A DNA stretch of 64,000 nucleotides, from contig NZ_LT906463.1 of the NCBI RefSeq assembly GCF_900186995.1, positions 1,550,001 through 1,614,000 on the forward strand. Reading direction: 5' to 3'. This document shows positions 36,108-47,139 of the stretch, in pieces (within the stretch, counting starts at the first letter, position 1; the number at the start of each line of letters is the position of its first letter). The translations under genes were made by a program, and so were the position numbers. Below the pieces are notes generated by a model that saw only the letters and a program-made list of their open reading frames with translations, had not been told where the DNA came from and did not search any database. The DNA comes from Haemophilus pittmaniae (GTDB lineage: Bacteria > Pseudomonadota > Gammaproteobacteria > Enterobacterales > Pasteurellaceae).

Positions 36108-37418
36108 ATGGAGTTTGTTATGAAAAATGATCTAAATAAATATGAATTGGTTAAAGATACTTTAGTACTGATTTTAGCCGGTGGTCGGGGTTCCCGTTTA
36201 CATGAGTTAACCGATAAACGAGCCAAACCGGCGTTATATTTCGGCGGTAATCGTCGCATTATTGATTTTGCTCTTTCCAACTGTATTAACTCAGGTCTTA
36301 ATCGTATTGGTGTCGTCACCCAATATGCGGCTCACTCCTTGTTACGTCATTTGCAGACCGGTTGGTCATTTTTACCACAAGAGCGCGGCGAATTTGTGGA
36401 TATGTTGCCGGCTCGTCAGCAAATTGATAATTCCACTTGGTATCGCGGTACAGCTGATGCGGTGTATCAAAATATGGCAATTATTCGTAACCACTACCGT
36501 CCGAAATATATTTTGATTCTTGCTGGTGACCATATCTATAAACAAGATTACAGCGTGATGTTGATGGATCACGTAAAAAGCGGTGCGAAATGTACCGTTG
36601 GTTGTATTGAAGTTCCTCGTTCTGAAGCGAGTGAATTTGGTGTAATGGCGGTAAATGAAAATCTTAAGGTAAAAGCTTTCGTTGAAAAACCGAAAGATCC
36701 ACCGGCAATGGTTGGTAAACCGGACATTTCCTTGGCATCCATGGGGATTTATGTATTTGATGCTGATTATCTCTACAATATGTTAGATAAAGAAGTGAAC
36801 ACTCCTTGTACATCTCACGATTTTGGTAAAGACGTATTACCAAAATGTTTACAAGAAGAAGTGCTTTACGCTCATCCGTTCAGCCGTTCTTGCATGGGAC
36901 GTAATACTGAAGGGGAAATTTACTGGCGTGATGTGGGGACACTTGACAGCTTCTGGCAATCCAATATTGACTTGGTCTCAGAAAATCCACAATTGGATAT
37001 TTATGACCAAAATTGGCCAATCCGCGGTAACCCGGTACAGGCTTATCCATCCAAATTCTTCTATAAAAACGCCAATGTGAAACCTGTGGATAATTCTCTG
37101 ATTGGTGGCGGTTGCGTAATTACTGATGCATCCATTAGTAATTCGGTGTTATTTGATCGCATCAAAATCAATGAAGGATCTTCTGTTGATCACTGCGTAG
37201 TCTTACCACAAGTACAAATCGGCAAAAATTGTACATTGAAAGATTGTATTATCGATCGTCATTGTATTATTCCAGATGGCATGGAAATCGGTGTAGATAA
37301 AGCACTTGATAGTAAACGTTTCCGACTCAGTTCTACAGGTAAAGTGGTGTTAGTTACACAAACTATGTTGAGAAAGTTACAGGGTGAAGAAGTCTTTAGT
37401 GATGAGCATTTAGATTAA
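36108..37418 (+). CDS. glgC: Glucose-1-phosphate adenylyltransferase
   Basis: Produces ADP-glucose from ATP and glucose-1-phosphate, the committed and allosterically controlled step of glycogen synthesis. The 436-residue protein has the nucleotidyltransferase signature ILAGGRGSRLHELTDKRAKP (about 19-38), KPALYFGG, FVEKPKDPPAM and a C-terminal left-handed beta-helix (about 330-420). Start at 36108 behind AAGGAT; an in-frame ATG at 36120 with its own GGAG is an alternative. Repeat R5, which doubles as a terminator, follows before glgA. Confidence 0.96.
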   Translation: MEFVMKNDLNKYELVKDTLVLILAGGRGSRLHELTDKRAKPALYFGGNRRIIDFALSNCINSGLNRIGVVTQYAAHSLLRHLQTGWSFLPQERGEFVDMLPARQQIDNSTWYRGTADAVYQNMAIIRNHYRPKYILILAGDHIYKQDYSVMLMDHVKSGAKCTVGCIEVPRSEASEFGVMAVNENLKVKAFVEKPKDPPAMVGKPDISLASMGIYVFDADYLYNMLDKEVNTPCTSHDFGKDVLPKCLQEEVLYAHPFSRSCMGRNTEGEIYWRDVGTLDSFWQSNIDLVSENPQLDIYDQNWPIRGNPVQAYPSKFFYKNANVKPVDNSLIGGGCVITDASISNSVLFDRIKINEGSSVDHCVVLPQVQIGKNCTLKDCIIDRHCIIPDGMEIGVDKALDSKRFRLSSTGKVVLVTQTMLRKLQGEEVFSDEHLD

Positions 37419-37426
37419 TTGAGCTT

Positions 37427-37505
37427 AAAACGCCGTGTCGTTTCGCGGCGTTTTCTCTAAAATGAATGCTAACTTATTGATTTTGTTATAGTTGATTTAA
37501 AAACT
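37427..37505 (+). repeat. Dispersed intergenic element, copy R5 (terminator form)
   Basis: Copy of the 78-bp family between glgC and glgA. Its first part is a hairpin AAAACGCCG/CGGCGTTTT, followed by the TCTAAAATGAATGC block and core ATTGATTTTGTTAT (two changes from the consensus). Confidence 0.78.
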
Positions 37506-37525
37506 AATTAAACAAGGAAATTATT

Positions 37526-38965
37526 TTGAAAGTATTACATGTTTGCTCGGAGTTATATCCATTATTAAAAACGGGGGGCTTGGCCGATGTGTTAGGGGCA
37601 TTGCCATTTGCTCAAAAAGATATCGGCATGGATACCCGCATTTTGTTACCGGGTTACCCACAAATTGTTGCTGGGCTTGGCGAAACTCAAGTAGTGACAG
37701 AGTTTCACAATTTTGCCGGCCACATTGTGTTGCGTTACGGTGAATACCAAGGTCTTGGTATTTATGTGATTGAGGCTCCGCATTTATATCAACGTGAAGG
37801 TAATCCGTATCACGATGCCAATTACAACGATTACGCCGACAATTATAAACGTTTTGCCTTGTTGGGGTGGGTCGGTGCTGAATTAGCCGATGGTCTGGAT
37901 AGCTGGTGGCGAGCGGAAGTGGTACATGCCCATGATTGGCATGCTGGCCTTACTGCGGCTTATTTATTTTATAAAGGACGTCCAGCCAAGTCGGTGTTTA
38001 CCATTCACAATTTAGCCTATCAAGGCCAGTTCCATTATCGCCATTTAGCAGAAATAGGCTTGCCATACTCGATGTTCCATGTTGAGGGCTTGGAGTTATT
38101 TGGCCAGATTTCCTACTTGAAGGCAGGGCTTTATTATTCAGATGTAGTTACAGCGGTAAGCCCGACTTATGCGAAGGAAATTACTACTCCTGAATTTGCT
38201 TATGGTTTACAGGGCTTACTGACTGACCTAAGTGAAAGCGGGCGCTTGGTTGGTATCCTTAATGGGGTGGATGAACAAATTTGGAATCCAACCTGTGATC
38301 AGTATATTAATCATCATTACAAACCAAAAGCGGTTGCCGGTAAAAAGAAAAATAAAGCAGAATTACAGGCTTATTTCAATTTGCCACAACAACCAGACGC
38401 ATTGTTGTTTGTCATGGTTACTCGTTTAACCGAGCAAAAAGGGGTTGATTTACTAATTGAAAGTGCTGATGAAATCGTTAAACAGGGCGGCCAGTTGGCG
38501 ATTCTTGGTTCTGGAGCATCGTATTTGGAAGAGGGCATTTGTCAATTAGCTGAGCGTTATCCGCAAAATATTGCGGTAAAAATCGGTTATGATGAAGCTC
38601 TCTCACACTTAATGCTTGCCGGTGGAGATGCGATTTTAGTACCAAGTCGCTTTGAACCTTGCGGCTTGACCCAGCTGTATGGTTTGAAATACGGTACTCT
38701 GCCATTGGTAAGAGCTACGGGTGGTTTGGCCGATACGGTCACTAACAGTACTAGTGAGACGATAAAAGCTCATTTGGCTAGCGGCTTTACTTTCCAAGAA
38801 CCGACAGCTGATGAATTGCGTGCTACTTTAAAACATGCTTTTGCACTTTGGCAAAAACCGCGTGTTTGGGCGATGGTTCGCAATGATGCAATGGCACAGG
38901 ACTTTAGCTGGAAAAATGCGGCAGCTCAATATGAGCGGCTTTATCAAGGTATTTTAGGCCAATAA
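37526..38965 (+). CDS. glgA: Glycogen synthase (ADP-glucose type)
   Basis: Extends alpha-1,4 glucan chains from ADP-glucose (GT5). The 479-residue protein starts MKVLHVCSELYPLLKTGGLA with the conserved KTGGL substrate motif; HAHDWHAGLTAAYL (near 132) and the C-terminal SRFEPCGLTQLYGLKYGTLP (near 373) are typical. The start codon is TTG, with AAGGAAA 6 bp upstream; no closer ATG exists. The weak start plus the R5 hairpin upstream suggests lower output than glgC. Confidence 0.96.
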   Translation: MKVLHVCSELYPLLKTGGLADVLGALPFAQKDIGMDTRILLPGYPQIVAGLGETQVVTEFHNFAGHIVLRYGEYQGLGIYVIEAPHLYQREGNPYHDANYNDYADNYKRFALLGWVGAELADGLDSWWRAEVVHAHDWHAGLTAAYLFYKGRPAKSVFTIHNLAYQGQFHYRHLAEIGLPYSMFHVEGLELFGQISYLKAGLYYSDVVTAVSPTYAKEITTPEFAYGLQGLLTDLSESGRLVGILNGVDEQIWNPTCDQYINHHYKPKAVAGKKKNKAELQAYFNLPQQPDALLFVMVTRLTEQKGVDLLIESADEIVKQGGQLAILGSGASYLEEGICQLAERYPQNIAVKIGYDEALSHLMLAGGDAILVPSRFEPCGLTQLYGLKYGTLPLVRATGGLADTVTNSTSETIKAHLASGFTFQEPTADELRATLKHAFALWQKPRVWAMVRNDAMAQDFSWKNAAAQYERLYQGILGQ

Positions 38966-38982
38966 ATTCAATGGATTGACTT

Positions 38983-39022
38983 CCCTCCTCAAAAATAAAT
39001 CGCTTTGAGGAGGGATTTTTGT
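38983..39022 (+). terminator. Terminator between glgA and glgP
   Basis: Perfect 11-bp stem CCCTCCTCAAA/TTTGAGGAGGG, 10-nt loop, then ATTTTT. It would reduce read-through into glgP. Confidence 0.85.
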
Positions 39023-39083
39023 TGTTTTTTTGATAAAACAGGCTAACATTTGCGCGTTTTTTTTATTTGAGGTTTTACTTTCT

Positions 39084-41549
39084 ATGATTATGGACAACTT
39101 TGATTCACCATTTCTTTACCATCGACCAGAAGTTGATGTTGAAGGTGTGAAAAAAGCTATCGTTTATAAATTAATTTTCTTAATTGGTCGTTCCCCGAAA
39201 GAGGCTAGTCAACGTGATTGGCTAAATGCAACGCTTTATGCGGTACGCGACTTGGTGACAGAAGGGTGGATTACCACCGCTCGTCAATCCCGTGCGGAAG
39301 AAACTCGTCGGGTTTATTATCTTTCTATGGAATTTTTAATCGGTCGTACGCTTTCCAATGCGATGATTGCCGAGGATATTTATACTACAACCCAAGCTGC
39401 TTTAGCCGAATTAAACGTTGATTTGGAAGAGATTATCGAAAAAGAAGTGGATCCTGGTTTAGGTAATGGTGGTTTAGGCCGTCTTGCAGCCTGTTTTATG
39501 GATTCCCTTGCAACATTGGCTATTCCTGCAATGGGCTACGGTATTCGTTATGAATACGGTATGTTCCGTCAAAAAATTGAAAATGGTCAGCAGGTTGAAC
39601 GTCCGGATGATTGGTTAGAAAAAGGTGCTCCTTGGGAATTTATACGTCCGTCAAAACGTTTTAGCATCGATTTTGGTGGGCATATTTATTTTGAAGGTAA
39701 AAAATGTATTTGGAAGCCGGCTGAAAAAGTAACTGCACTTGCATATGACCAAATGGTTCCTGGTTATAAAAATAATTCGGCATCAACGTTACGTTTATGG
39801 TCAGCACATGGTGGAGAAACCTTTAATTTAGAAGAATTCAACCGTGGTGATCACTTAGCAGCGGTAGCCACCCGTTCAGCTAACCAAAACCTTTCTCGCG
39901 TACTGTATCCGGATGATTCCACATGGAATGGTCGTGAGTTACGTTTACGTCAAGAATATTTCTTAGTGTCAGCCTCTTTACAGGATATCCTACGCCGTCA
40001 TTTCAGAACACACGGTACGTTAGATAATCTTGCAGATAAAGTGGCGATTCATTTGAATGATACCCACCCAACATTAGCTATCCCTGAATTGATGCGTATT
40101 TTAATCGACTTACACGGTTATTCATGGCAAAACGCTTGGGATGTAACTCGTCGTATTTTCTCTTATACCTGCCATACTTTAATGTCAGAAGCATTGGAAA
40201 CCTGGCCTGTAGAAATGATGGCGAAAATCTTACCTCGTCATTTACAGATGATTTTTGAAATCAATGACCATTTCCTTGAGTATGTTAAAACCTACGTGAC
40301 TACCGATATGGAATTTATCCGTCGCGTATCTCTCATTGAGGAAGGGCATCAACGTAAAGTGCGTATGGGCTGGTTATCTGTTGTGGGTTCTCATAAAGTA
40401 AATGGGGTTGCAGCAATTCACTCAGATCTTATGGTGACTTCAACCTTTGCTGACTTTGCCCGCATTTATCCGGAACGTTTTACTAACGTTACGAATGGTA
40501 TTACACCTCGTCGTTGGCTTGCTGTAGCAAACCCTAAATTAGCAGCATTGTTTGATCAATATATTGGCAACGAATGGCGCTGTGATTTGAGCCAAATTGA
40601 AAAACTCAAAGCATTTGCTAATGAAAGCGAATTTAAGCGTGCAGTTGCAGATATCAAATACGATAACAAAGTGAAATTGGCACAATACGTCAAGAAAACA
40701 CTTAATATCGATTTAGATCCACATGCATTATTTGACGTGCAAGTAAAACGTATTCACGAATACAAACGTCAAATGCTTAATGTGTTGCACATTGTTGCTC
40801 GTTACAACGAAATGTTGGCTCATCCAGAAAAAGATTGGCAACCTCGAGTGTTTATTTTAGCGGGTAAAGCGGCTTCGGCTTATTATTCAGCGAAGCAAAC
40901 CATTCGTTTAATTAATGATGTAGCGAATGTCATCAATAATGACGAACGCTTAAAAGGTCGTTTAAAAGTGGTGTTTATCCCGAACTATAGTGTAAGTCTT
41001 GCACAATTGATCATTCCTGCTGCGGATATTTCTGAGCAAATCTCTCTTGCAGGAACGGAAGCATCAGGCACCAGTAACATGAAGTTTGCTTTAAATGGCG
41101 CTTTGACATTAGGTACGCTTGATGGTGCGAACGTTGAGATTTTAGAGAACGTCGGTAAAGATCATATCTTTATTTTTGGTAATACGGTTGAACAAGTTGA
41201 AGCATTACGTCGAGAAGGTTATCGTCCATTTGATTATTATCAAAATGACGAACAACTACGTGAAGTGATTGATCAGATTATTCGTGGTGATTTCTCACCG
41301 GAAGAACCGAACCGTTATCACTCTCTAATCCAAGGCTTACAATACCACGATTATTATCAATCTTTTGCTGATTTCCGCAGTTATGTGGAAGCGCAAAAAG
41401 CGGTAGATAAAAAATATCAAGATCGTGATGCCTGGGTTGCTAGCACTATCCAAAATATGGTGAATATGGGATTCTTCTCATCGGATCGTACTATTCTTGA
41501 ATATGCGAAAAACATCTGGAAAGTAGAGCCTTTGAAGTTAGAACACTAA
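39084..41549 (+). CDS. glgP: Glycogen/maltodextrin phosphorylase
   Basis: Pyridoxal-phosphate enzyme releasing glucose-1-phosphate from glycogen. The start at 39084 ([18 protein letters not shown]) gives 821 residues, the size known for Haemophilus GlgP; an ATG 54 bp upstream lies in the leader and is rejected. Conserved parts are [19 protein letters not shown] (near 128), [17 protein letters not shown] (near 325), [14 protein letters not shown] (near 553) and the PLP lysine in [16 protein letters not shown] (near 655). Last gene of the glycogen cluster, followed by a strong terminator. Confidence 0.97.
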   Translation: MIMDNFDSPFLYHRPEVDVEGVKKAIVYKLIFLIGRSPKEASQRDWLNATLYAVRDLVTEGWITTARQSRAEETRRVYYLSMEFLIGRTLSNAMIAEDIYTTTQAALAELNVDLEEIIEKEVDPGLGNGGLGRLAACFMDSLATLAIPAMGYGIRYEYGMFRQKIENGQQVERPDDWLEKGAPWEFIRPSKRFSIDFGGHIYFEGKKCIWKPAEKVTALAYDQMVPGYKNNSASTLRLWSAHGGETFNLEEFNRGDHLAAVATRSANQNLSRVLYPDDSTWNGRELRLRQEYFLVSASLQDILRRHFRTHGTLDNLADKVAIHLNDTHPTLAIPELMRILIDLHGYSWQNAWDVTRRIFSYTCHTLMSEALETWPVEMMAKILPRHLQMIFEINDHFLEYVKTYVTTDMEFIRRVSLIEEGHQRKVRMGWLSVVGSHKVNGVAAIHSDLMVTSTFADFARIYPERFTNVTNGITPRRWLAVANPKLAALFDQYIGNEWRCDLSQIEKLKAFANESEFKRAVADIKYDNKVKLAQYVKKTLNIDLDPHALFDVQVKRIHEYKRQMLNVLHIVARYNEMLAHPEKDWQPRVFILAGKAASAYYSAKQTIRLINDVANVINNDERLKGRLKVVFIPNYSVSLAQLIIPAADISEQISLAGTEASGTSNMKFALNGALTLGTLDGANVEILENVGKDHIFIFGNTVEQVEALRREGYRPFDYYQNDEQLREVIDQIIRGDFSPEEPNRYHSLIQGLQYHDYYQSFADFRSYVEAQKAVDKKYQDRDAWVASTIQNMVNMGFFSSDRTILEYAKNIWKVEPLKLEH

Positions 41550-41577
41550 TTTATTTTAGTATTTAATTTAAAATTTA

Positions 41578-41620
41578 AATCTGCCCTTAAAAATCATAAT
41601 TAAGGGCAGATTTTTTTTAT
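41578..41620 (+). terminator. Terminator after glgP
   Basis: AATCTGCCCTTA stem with complement and a run of eight T, closing the glycogen cluster. Confidence 0.85.
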
Positions 41621-41726
41621 TCTAAAAATTAGATGATTTGTGAGTAAGTTGTGAATGAAAAAATTGTGGTTTGAGGGCTGTGTTAAGAAAGGAATAAAAA
41701 GCAGAATGGTTTTTACTTAAGATAAA

Positions 41727-41758
41727 AAAGTGCGATCAATTTTGATCGCACTTTAATA
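41727..41758. terminator. Palindromic terminator after glnS
   Basis: Perfect 13-bp arms AAAGTGCGATCAA/TTGATCGCACTTT with a 2-nt loop, A run on one side. Each arm contains AAGTGCGAT, one base from the uptake core AAGTGCGGT, so it looks like a mutated uptake-signal pair. Confidence 0.75.
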
Positions 41759-41769
41759 ATTGTGAAGAT

Positions 41770-43437
41770 TTAAAAGCCTTCTTTTAAACTTACAGTAAGG
41801 TTAAACACTAAGTGTTCTGCGCGACTGTCTTTGTTGTCTGCGCAGAAATAGCCTTCGCGTTCAAATTGGTAACCTTTTTCAGGTTCTGCATTTGCAAGGC
41901 TTTGTTCCACAAAACCGTGTTTCACCACTAAAGAGGTTGGATTTAACACGCTTTCGATTTCTTCCGCAGCACCAGGGTTAGGTACGGTGAAAAGACGCTC
42001 GTATAAACGGAATTCAGCAGGGTGGTTGTGTACAGCAGATACCCAGTGAATAACACCTTTTACTTTACGACCATCTGCAGGGTTTTTACCTAAGGTTTCT
42101 GGATCGTAAGTACAGAAGATGGTGCTGATCTCGCCATTTGCATCTTTTTCGACACGTTCAGCTTTAATCACGTAAGCATTACGCAAACGCACTTCTTTAC
42201 CTAATACTAAGCGTTTATATTGTTTATTTGCTTCTTCACGGAAGTCTGCGCGATCAATATAAAGCTCTTTCGTAAACGGTAATTGACGCTCACCTAATTC
42301 AGGACGATTCGGGTGATTTGGTGCAGTTAAGGTTTCTTCACCTTCAAAGTTTTCAATCACAACACGAACAGGATCAATCACCGCCATTGCGCGTGGTGCA
42401 TTTTCGTTTAAATCTTCACGAATACAGGCTTCAAGTGCAGAGTATTCCACAACGTTATCCTGCTTAGTTACACCGATACGACGACAGAATTCACGTAATG
42501 AAGCTGGGGTATAGCCACGACGACGTAAACCTGAAATAGTTGGCATACGCGGGTCATTCCAACCATCAACAATGCCGTCGTTCACTAATTTCAATAGTTT
42601 ACGTTTGGACGTTAACGTGCCTTCTAAATTTAAACGTGAGAATTCATATTGATGTGGTAATGGGCGCTCAATACTAATGTTTTCCAATACCCAGTCGTAT
42701 AGACGGCGGTTATCTTGGAACTCTAATGTACATAGAGAGTGTGTAATACGTTCAATAGCATCAGAAATACAGTGCGTGAAATCATACATTGGGTAAATGC
42801 ACCATTTGTCACCGGTTTGGTGATGGCTGGCAAATTTAATACGATAAAGCACAGGATCACGCATGACCATAAATGGCGATGCCATGTCGATTTTTGCACG
42901 AAGACTTAATGTACCTTCGGCAAACTCACCATTTTTCATTCTTTCGAATAACGCGAGGTTTTCTTCTACGCTACGATCACGATATGGGCTGTTTTTACCC
43001 GGCTCGGTCAATGTACCGCGATATTCACGCATTTCATCTGGAGAAAGTTCATCCACATACGCTAAACCTTTTTCGATCAACTCAATGGCATAGCCATAAA
43101 GCGCATCGAAATAATCAGAAGCATAACGCGGTTCGCCTTCCCATTTAAAACCTAACCATTCCACATCAGCTTTGATAGAATCTACATATTCCACATCTTC
43201 TTTTACTGGATTGGTATCGTCAAAACGTAAGTTACATAAACCTTGATATTCTTTTGCTAAACCAAAGTTTAAGCAGATGGATTTTGCATGGCCGATATGT
43301 AAATAGCCGTTTGGTTCAGGTGGAAAACGAGTATGAACGCTTTTGTGTTTACCTGAAGCTAAATCTTCATCGATGATATTGGTAATGAAATTTTGTATAC
43401 GCGGGTTTTCCACGTTAGGGGAGAGTTCTGCTGTCAT
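41770..43437 (-). CDS. glnS: Glutaminyl-tRNA synthetase
   Basis: Class I synthetase charging tRNA-Gln. Start at 43437 ([18 protein letters not shown]) gives 555 residues. The HIGH motif is in [12 protein letters not shown] (near residue 45). The KMSKS-equivalent is [12 protein letters not shown] (near 270), with the expected SKRK core. The C-terminal anticodon-binding barrels are complete. It lies downstream of ssrA on the same strand with a hairpin terminator in the gap, so it needs its own promoter. Confidence 0.97.
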   Translation of the reverse strand: MTAELSPNVENPRIQNFITNIIDEDLASGKHKSVHTRFPPEPNGYLHIGHAKSICLNFGLAKEYQGLCNLRFDDTNPVKEDVEYVDSIKADVEWLGFKWEGEPRYASDYFDALYGYAIELIEKGLAYVDELSPDEMREYRGTLTEPGKNSPYRDRSVEENLALFERMKNGEFAEGTLSLRAKIDMASPFMVMRDPVLYRIKFASHHQTGDKWCIYPMYDFTHCISDAIERITHSLCTLEFQDNRRLYDWVLENISIERPLPHQYEFSRLNLEGTLTSKRKLLKLVNDGIVDGWNDPRMPTISGLRRRGYTPASLREFCRRIGVTKQDNVVEYSALEACIREDLNENAPRAMAVIDPVRVVIENFEGEETLTAPNHPNRPELGERQLPFTKELYIDRADFREEANKQYKRLVLGKEVRLRNAYVIKAERVEKDANGEISTIFCTYDPETLGKNPADGRKVKGVIHWVSAVHNHPAEFRLYERLFTVPNPGAAEEIESVLNPTSLVVKHGFVEQSLANAEPEKGYQFEREGYFCADNKDSRAEHLVFNLTVSLKEGF

Positions 43438-43458
43438 ATAATTCTCTTGATACAAGAA

Positions 43459-43494
43459 AAGCCTTGAACTATTTAAACTTCAAGGCTTTTTTAA
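43459..43494 (-). terminator. ssrA terminator
   Basis: Perfect 12-bp stem AAAAGCCTTGAA/TTCAAGGCTTTT just downstream of the tmRNA 3' end on the minus strand. Confidence 0.85.
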
Positions 43495-43499
43495 ATGGG

Positions 43500-43865
43500 T
43501 GGTGGAGCTGGCGGGAGTTGAACCCGCGTCCGAAATCACTCTACCTTCAGCACTACACGTTTAGTCTAGTCTTTAATTTCACTTAAGCATGCGGACAGAC
43601 ACGCTAAACTTAAGCTAGTTTGATTCAATTTAATGCTTCGATCCTCAAACGGGGGCTTCCACACGATCTCGTTTTGGTTTGACTCCGCTTTATCCCCGTC
43701 TTACGAGCGGAAGCTAGGGAGCGAAGGCGATGAGCAGGTTATTAAGCTGCTAAAGCGTATTGTTCGTCGTTTGCGACTATTTTTTTACGGTTTATTTACG
43801 AGGCCTACCGCACCTCGACGTGCACCTTGGGCTTTGCTAATCCCGTCGAATCCAGAATCAGCCCC
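43500..43865 (-). ncRNA. ssrA: Transfer-messenger RNA (tmRNA)
   Basis: Rescues stalled ribosomes and tags the nascent peptide for proteolysis. The 5' end GGGGCTGATTCTGGATTCGA (43865 down) and the 3' end GCCAGCTCCACCA pair as the tRNA-like domain, with encoded CCA at 43502-43500. The tag frame at 43774-43742 reads ANDEQYALAA then TAA, identical to the H. influenzae tag and a marker of this family. About 366 nt, as expected. An open frame on the opposite strand (43633-43923) is a shadow. Confidence 0.97.
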
Positions 43866-43973
43866 AAAAATAGGCTGGCAGTTTAGCAAAAAAATTGAAA
43901 AAGGAAAAGAAGCTATTTATTAAAAGACGGGCTTCGGGTAGAATTCTCCTTGTTTTATATAAGGAATATTACT

Positions 43974-44504
43974 ATGAAAAAAATCTCTACTCTGATTAGT
44001 GCGCCGTTATTAGCTTTATTGGTTGCAGCTAATGTACATGCTGTAGAAAATAAGGCAGCAGCTTTAAAACCGGCAGCTACTGAATCCCAACAAAACAAAC
44101 AACCTCAACAACCTCAGCAAAACCAACAAGCTAAAATGCCGAAATCGATTGATCAGGTATTAAGCATTAAGACCTTAGGTCGTGAAATGGTCATTAATGA
44201 TAAAGGGCAGGCATTAGCCTTGTTTAAATTTACTGTTACCAATATTGGTGAACTGCCGATTTCTTCCATCGAATGGCTAGGGGCTTATGTGAATAAACGT
44301 CAAGTTGTATATAGCCAAGATATGCAAATTAATATGCAGGCACCGTTAATGCCAAATGCTTCGTTTAACATCAACTTCCAGATTCCGTTTTTGCAAATTG
44401 AAGAGAAACATCGAGCGGTATTTATGGATAGTCAATCGCAAATTAAAGTCTTCCCAATTGATCGCCGCATTCAATTTGCTAATAAACAGAGTTTAAGCGA
44501 TTAG
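43974..44504 (+). CDS. Exported protein of unknown function with Gln-rich linker
   Basis: A 176-residue protein with signal peptide (MKKISTLISAPLLALLVAA, cleavage after VHA near residue 23), a Gln/Pro-rich low-complexity linker (about 40-60, NKQPQQPQQNQQ) and a beta-rich domain (about 65-170) with IKTLGREMVINDKGQALALF and a MPNASFNINFQIPFLQ block. The composition suggests an immunoglobulin-like periplasmic domain; no family is recognised with confidence. A strong AAGGAATA ribosome site and a following hairpin (44532-44549) show it is a one-gene unit. Probably a periplasmic protein restricted to related bacteria. Confidence 0.7.
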   Translation: MKKISTLISAPLLALLVAANVHAVENKAAALKPAATESQQNKQPQQPQQNQQAKMPKSIDQVLSIKTLGREMVINDKGQALALFKFTVTNIGELPISSIEWLGAYVNKRQVVYSQDMQINMQAPLMPNASFNINFQIPFLQIEEKHRAVFMDSQSQIKVFPIDRRIQFANKQSLSD

Positions 44505-44531
44505 TTTTTCTTTTATTTTCATTTTATTTTT

Positions 44532-44553
44532 AGCCCGCTTTTGCGGGCTTTTT
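44532..44553 (+). terminator. Terminator after the exported unknown protein
   Basis: AGCCCGC/GCGGGCT stem with TTTT loop, then T5. Confidence 0.85.
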
Positions 44554-44625
44554 ACTGTATTCTTGAACAGTATATTTTCTTTCGCTATACTTAAATGCGC
44601 TTTTGTTCTCCTATAAGTATTCATT

Positions 44626-45696
44626 ATGAGTCCTTTACGTAAAATTATTCATGTTGATATGGATTGTTTCTATGCTTCCGTTGAAATTCGAGAAAATCCC
44701 AAACTACAAGGTTTCCCTGTGGCTGTAGGTGGTTTATCGCGTCAACGGGGAGTGCTAACAACTTGTAATTATGAGGCTCGTAAATTTGGCTTACATAGTG
44801 CGATGCCAACAGCCCAGGCTATAAAAAAATGTCCGAAGTTAATTTTAGTTCCGGTTAATATGCCTCTATACAAACAGGTATCTGCACAAATTCATCAAAT
44901 ATTTAAGCGCTATACGGATCTTATTGAACCACTCTCATTGGATGAGGCTTATTTAGATGTCACAGATTGCTCGATGCTGCAAGGTTCCGCGACTTGGATT
45001 GCTGAGGATATTCGCCGTCATATTTGGCAGGAATTGCAATTGACGGCATCGGCTGGTGTTGCGCCACTAAAATTTTTAGCAAAAATAGCTTCTGATATGA
45101 ATAAACCCAATGGTCAATTTGTCATTAAACCCGAGGAAGTAGAGGCGTTTGTACGCAGCTTGCATTTAAGTAAAATTCCTGGAGTAGGCAAAGTCACGGC
45201 GGAGCGTTTGGAGCAGATGGGATTGACGACCTGTGCAGATATTCAACGTATGGATCAATCAGTACTACTCAATATTTTTGGCAAGATGGGACAGCGTATT
45301 TGGGATTTTAGCCATGGAGTGGATAATCGTCAGGTACAACCACATCGTGAGCGAAAATCCGTTGGTGTTGAAAAAACGTTATCTGAAAACATTCGAAATG
45401 TTGCAGACGGGTTGGCTTTATTACCTTCACTCTATGACGAGTTAATCCAGCGGCTTCTTCGTCAGAATAGTACGATTGATACAAAACAGATTAAAAAAAT
45501 TGGAGTTAAACTTAAATTTGCCGATTTTCAGGTCACTACCTTAGAAAAGACCGGAGAGCCTTGTTCTTTGACTGGATTTAGTTCGTTACTTGAACAAATT
45601 TGGCAACGGGCAAGAGGACGAGAGGTTCGTTTAGTGGGAATTTCTCTGGCATTACCGGAAAAGCAATGGGATGAACAATTGGATTTATGGCAATAA
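44626..45696 (+). CDS. dinB: DNA polymerase IV
   Basis: Y-family translesion polymerase. The 356-residue protein has the metal-binding start HVDMDCFYASVEIRENP (Asp near 9), the steric-gate region, and YTDLIEPLSLDEAYLDVTDC (Asp-Glu pair near 104), then the helix-hairpin-helix and little-finger domains. The C terminus lacks an obvious clamp-binding QLxLx[LF] except EQLDLWQ, which fits a beta-clamp motif. No LexA box was identified in the short upstream spacer. Ends at an uptake-signal terminator. Confidence 0.95.
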   Translation: MSPLRKIIHVDMDCFYASVEIRENPKLQGFPVAVGGLSRQRGVLTTCNYEARKFGLHSAMPTAQAIKKCPKLILVPVNMPLYKQVSAQIHQIFKRYTDLIEPLSLDEAYLDVTDCSMLQGSATWIAEDIRRHIWQELQLTASAGVAPLKFLAKIASDMNKPNGQFVIKPEEVEAFVRSLHLSKIPGVGKVTAERLEQMGLTTCADIQRMDQSVLLNIFGKMGQRIWDFSHGVDNRQVQPHRERKSVGVEKTLSENIRNVADGLALLPSLYDELIQRLLRQNSTIDTKQIKKIGVKLKFADFQVTTLEKTGEPCSLTGFSSLLEQIWQRARGREVRLVGISLALPEKQWDEQLDLWQ

Positions 45697-45722
45697 AAAA
45701 GTGCGGTTAACCGCACTTTTTT
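45695..45722. terminator. Uptake-signal inverted pair acting as terminator (dinB/aspC)
   Basis: Perfect palindrome made of two exact AAGTGCGGT copies (45699-45707 and 45710-45718, opposite strands) with A and T runs. It lies between convergent dinB and aspC. This arrangement is characteristic of Haemophilus-type Pasteurellaceae. Confidence 0.92.
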
Positions 45723-45731
45723 ATTTAAGCA

Positions 45732-46922
45732 TTACAGTACTTTGACGATGCTTTCACAGAGATAGCGGATGTTATCTTCCGTGATACCGGCTACGTTAAT
45801 CCGACCGGAACGTACTGCGTAGATCGCGAATTCTTCTTTTAAACGATCCACTTGGGCGGCAGATAGGCCGCTGAAAGAGAACATACCGTTTTGTTGAATA
45901 ATGAAATCAAAATCCTGTTGTGCGCCATACTCTTTAAGTAATTGAACAAAAAGGTGACGCATTTTTTTGATACGTTCACGCATTTCAGCTAATTCTGCTT
46001 CCCAATCGGCGCGTAATTGTGCGTCATTTAATACGGTAGCCACCGTTGCACCACCGTGGGAGGCTGGATTGGAATAAAGGGTACGGATAATACTTTTTAC
46101 TTGGGTTAGTGCAGTAGCCGCAATTTCGGCATTCGCAGCAACAAGCGTAAAGGCTCCCACACGTTCGTTATAAAGCCCAAAGTTTTTCGAGAATGAACTA
46201 GCGACTAGTAACTCTTGATGGGTTTCGGCAAATGCACGCAGGCCATAAGCATCTTCATCTAAACCATTGGCTAAACCTTGATAGGCAAAGTCAAATAACG
46301 GTAACCAACCATTTTTTGCGGAAATTGCTGCTAATTCACGCCATTGTTCCGGAGTTGGGTCAATCCCTGTTGGGTTATGGCAGCAACCGTGTAATAGCAC
46401 AACATCACCTTCACCGGCTTGGCTTAAATCAGCTAATAAGTTATCCCAATCTAGGGCTTTACGTTCGGCATCGTAGTAACGGTATTCACGAATAGTCATT
46501 CCAACCGCATTGAAAATTGCATTGTGGTTTGGCCAAGTTGGTGTGCTAATCCAAACATTTTGTGCTTTGGTTTGGCGTTTTACAAATTCAGCCGCAATCC
46601 GTAAGGCACCGGTGCCACCGAGACTTTGTACGGTACGGGCACGATCCGCTTTAATAATGGCTGAATCAGCACCAAATAATAACTCTTTAGCGCGTTGATT
46701 GTAGTCGGCAATCCCATCGATAGTGAGATAGTTTTTAGTATTTTCCTTTTCCAGCAAACGTTGTTCTGCCGTTTTAACTGCCCGCATAATTGGAGTTTGT
46801 CCATTGGCATCTTTATATACACCGATACCTAGGTTAATTTTGTTGGTACGGGTTTCGGCTTTAAAGGCTTCGCCTAAACCTAAAATCGGATCGGCCGGAG
46901 CTGCTTTGATTTGTTCAAACAT
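45732..46922 (-). CDS. aspC: Aromatic amino acid / aspartate aminotransferase
   Basis: PLP-dependent class I aminotransferase interconverting aspartate or aromatic amino acids with their 2-oxo acids. Start at 46922 ([20 protein letters not shown]), 396 residues, after GGAG; the upstream in-frame extension to 47000 lacks family similarity. The PLP lysine lies in [18 protein letters not shown] (near residue 246), and the substrate-arginine region SGRINVAGI is near 375. Whether AspC or TyrB activity dominates cannot be decided; adjacency to tyrA hints at aromatic metabolism. Confidence 0.93.
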   Translation of the reverse strand: MFEQIKAAPADPILGLGEAFKAETRTNKINLGIGVYKDANGQTPIMRAVKTAEQRLLEKENTKNYLTIDGIADYNQRAKELLFGADSAIIKADRARTVQSLGGTGALRIAAEFVKRQTKAQNVWISTPTWPNHNAIFNAVGMTIREYRYYDAERKALDWDNLLADLSQAGEGDVVLLHGCCHNPTGIDPTPEQWRELAAISAKNGWLPLFDFAYQGLANGLDEDAYGLRAFAETHQELLVASSFSKNFGLYNERVGAFTLVAANAEIAATALTQVKSIIRTLYSNPASHGGATVATVLNDAQLRADWEAELAEMRERIKKMRHLFVQLLKEYGAQQDFDFIIQQNGMFSFSGLSAAQVDRLKEEFAIYAVRSGRINVAGITEDNIRYLCESIVKVL

Positions 46923-47139
46923 GATTTTCTCCTTTCTTGCGTTGCTGAACTGTTCCCGTTTATACGCTGTCGATTTATTTTTTTCAAGGGAAATTAACAA
47001 AACTTTAACGCCACTCCGATGAGGTTTGAATTTTCATAAAAAAATAAGGGTATTTTTAAAGATTTTTTAGCAACCGTTTGCTTTTTTGCAAAAATTCCCC
47101 TAGATTTTTAAATCGTTACGCTTTTAAAGAGGAAATACC

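Noticed and set aside
43633..43923. 96-codon plus-strand frame
   Set aside because: It lies on the strand opposite the tmRNA gene and is an artefact of that RNA sequence.
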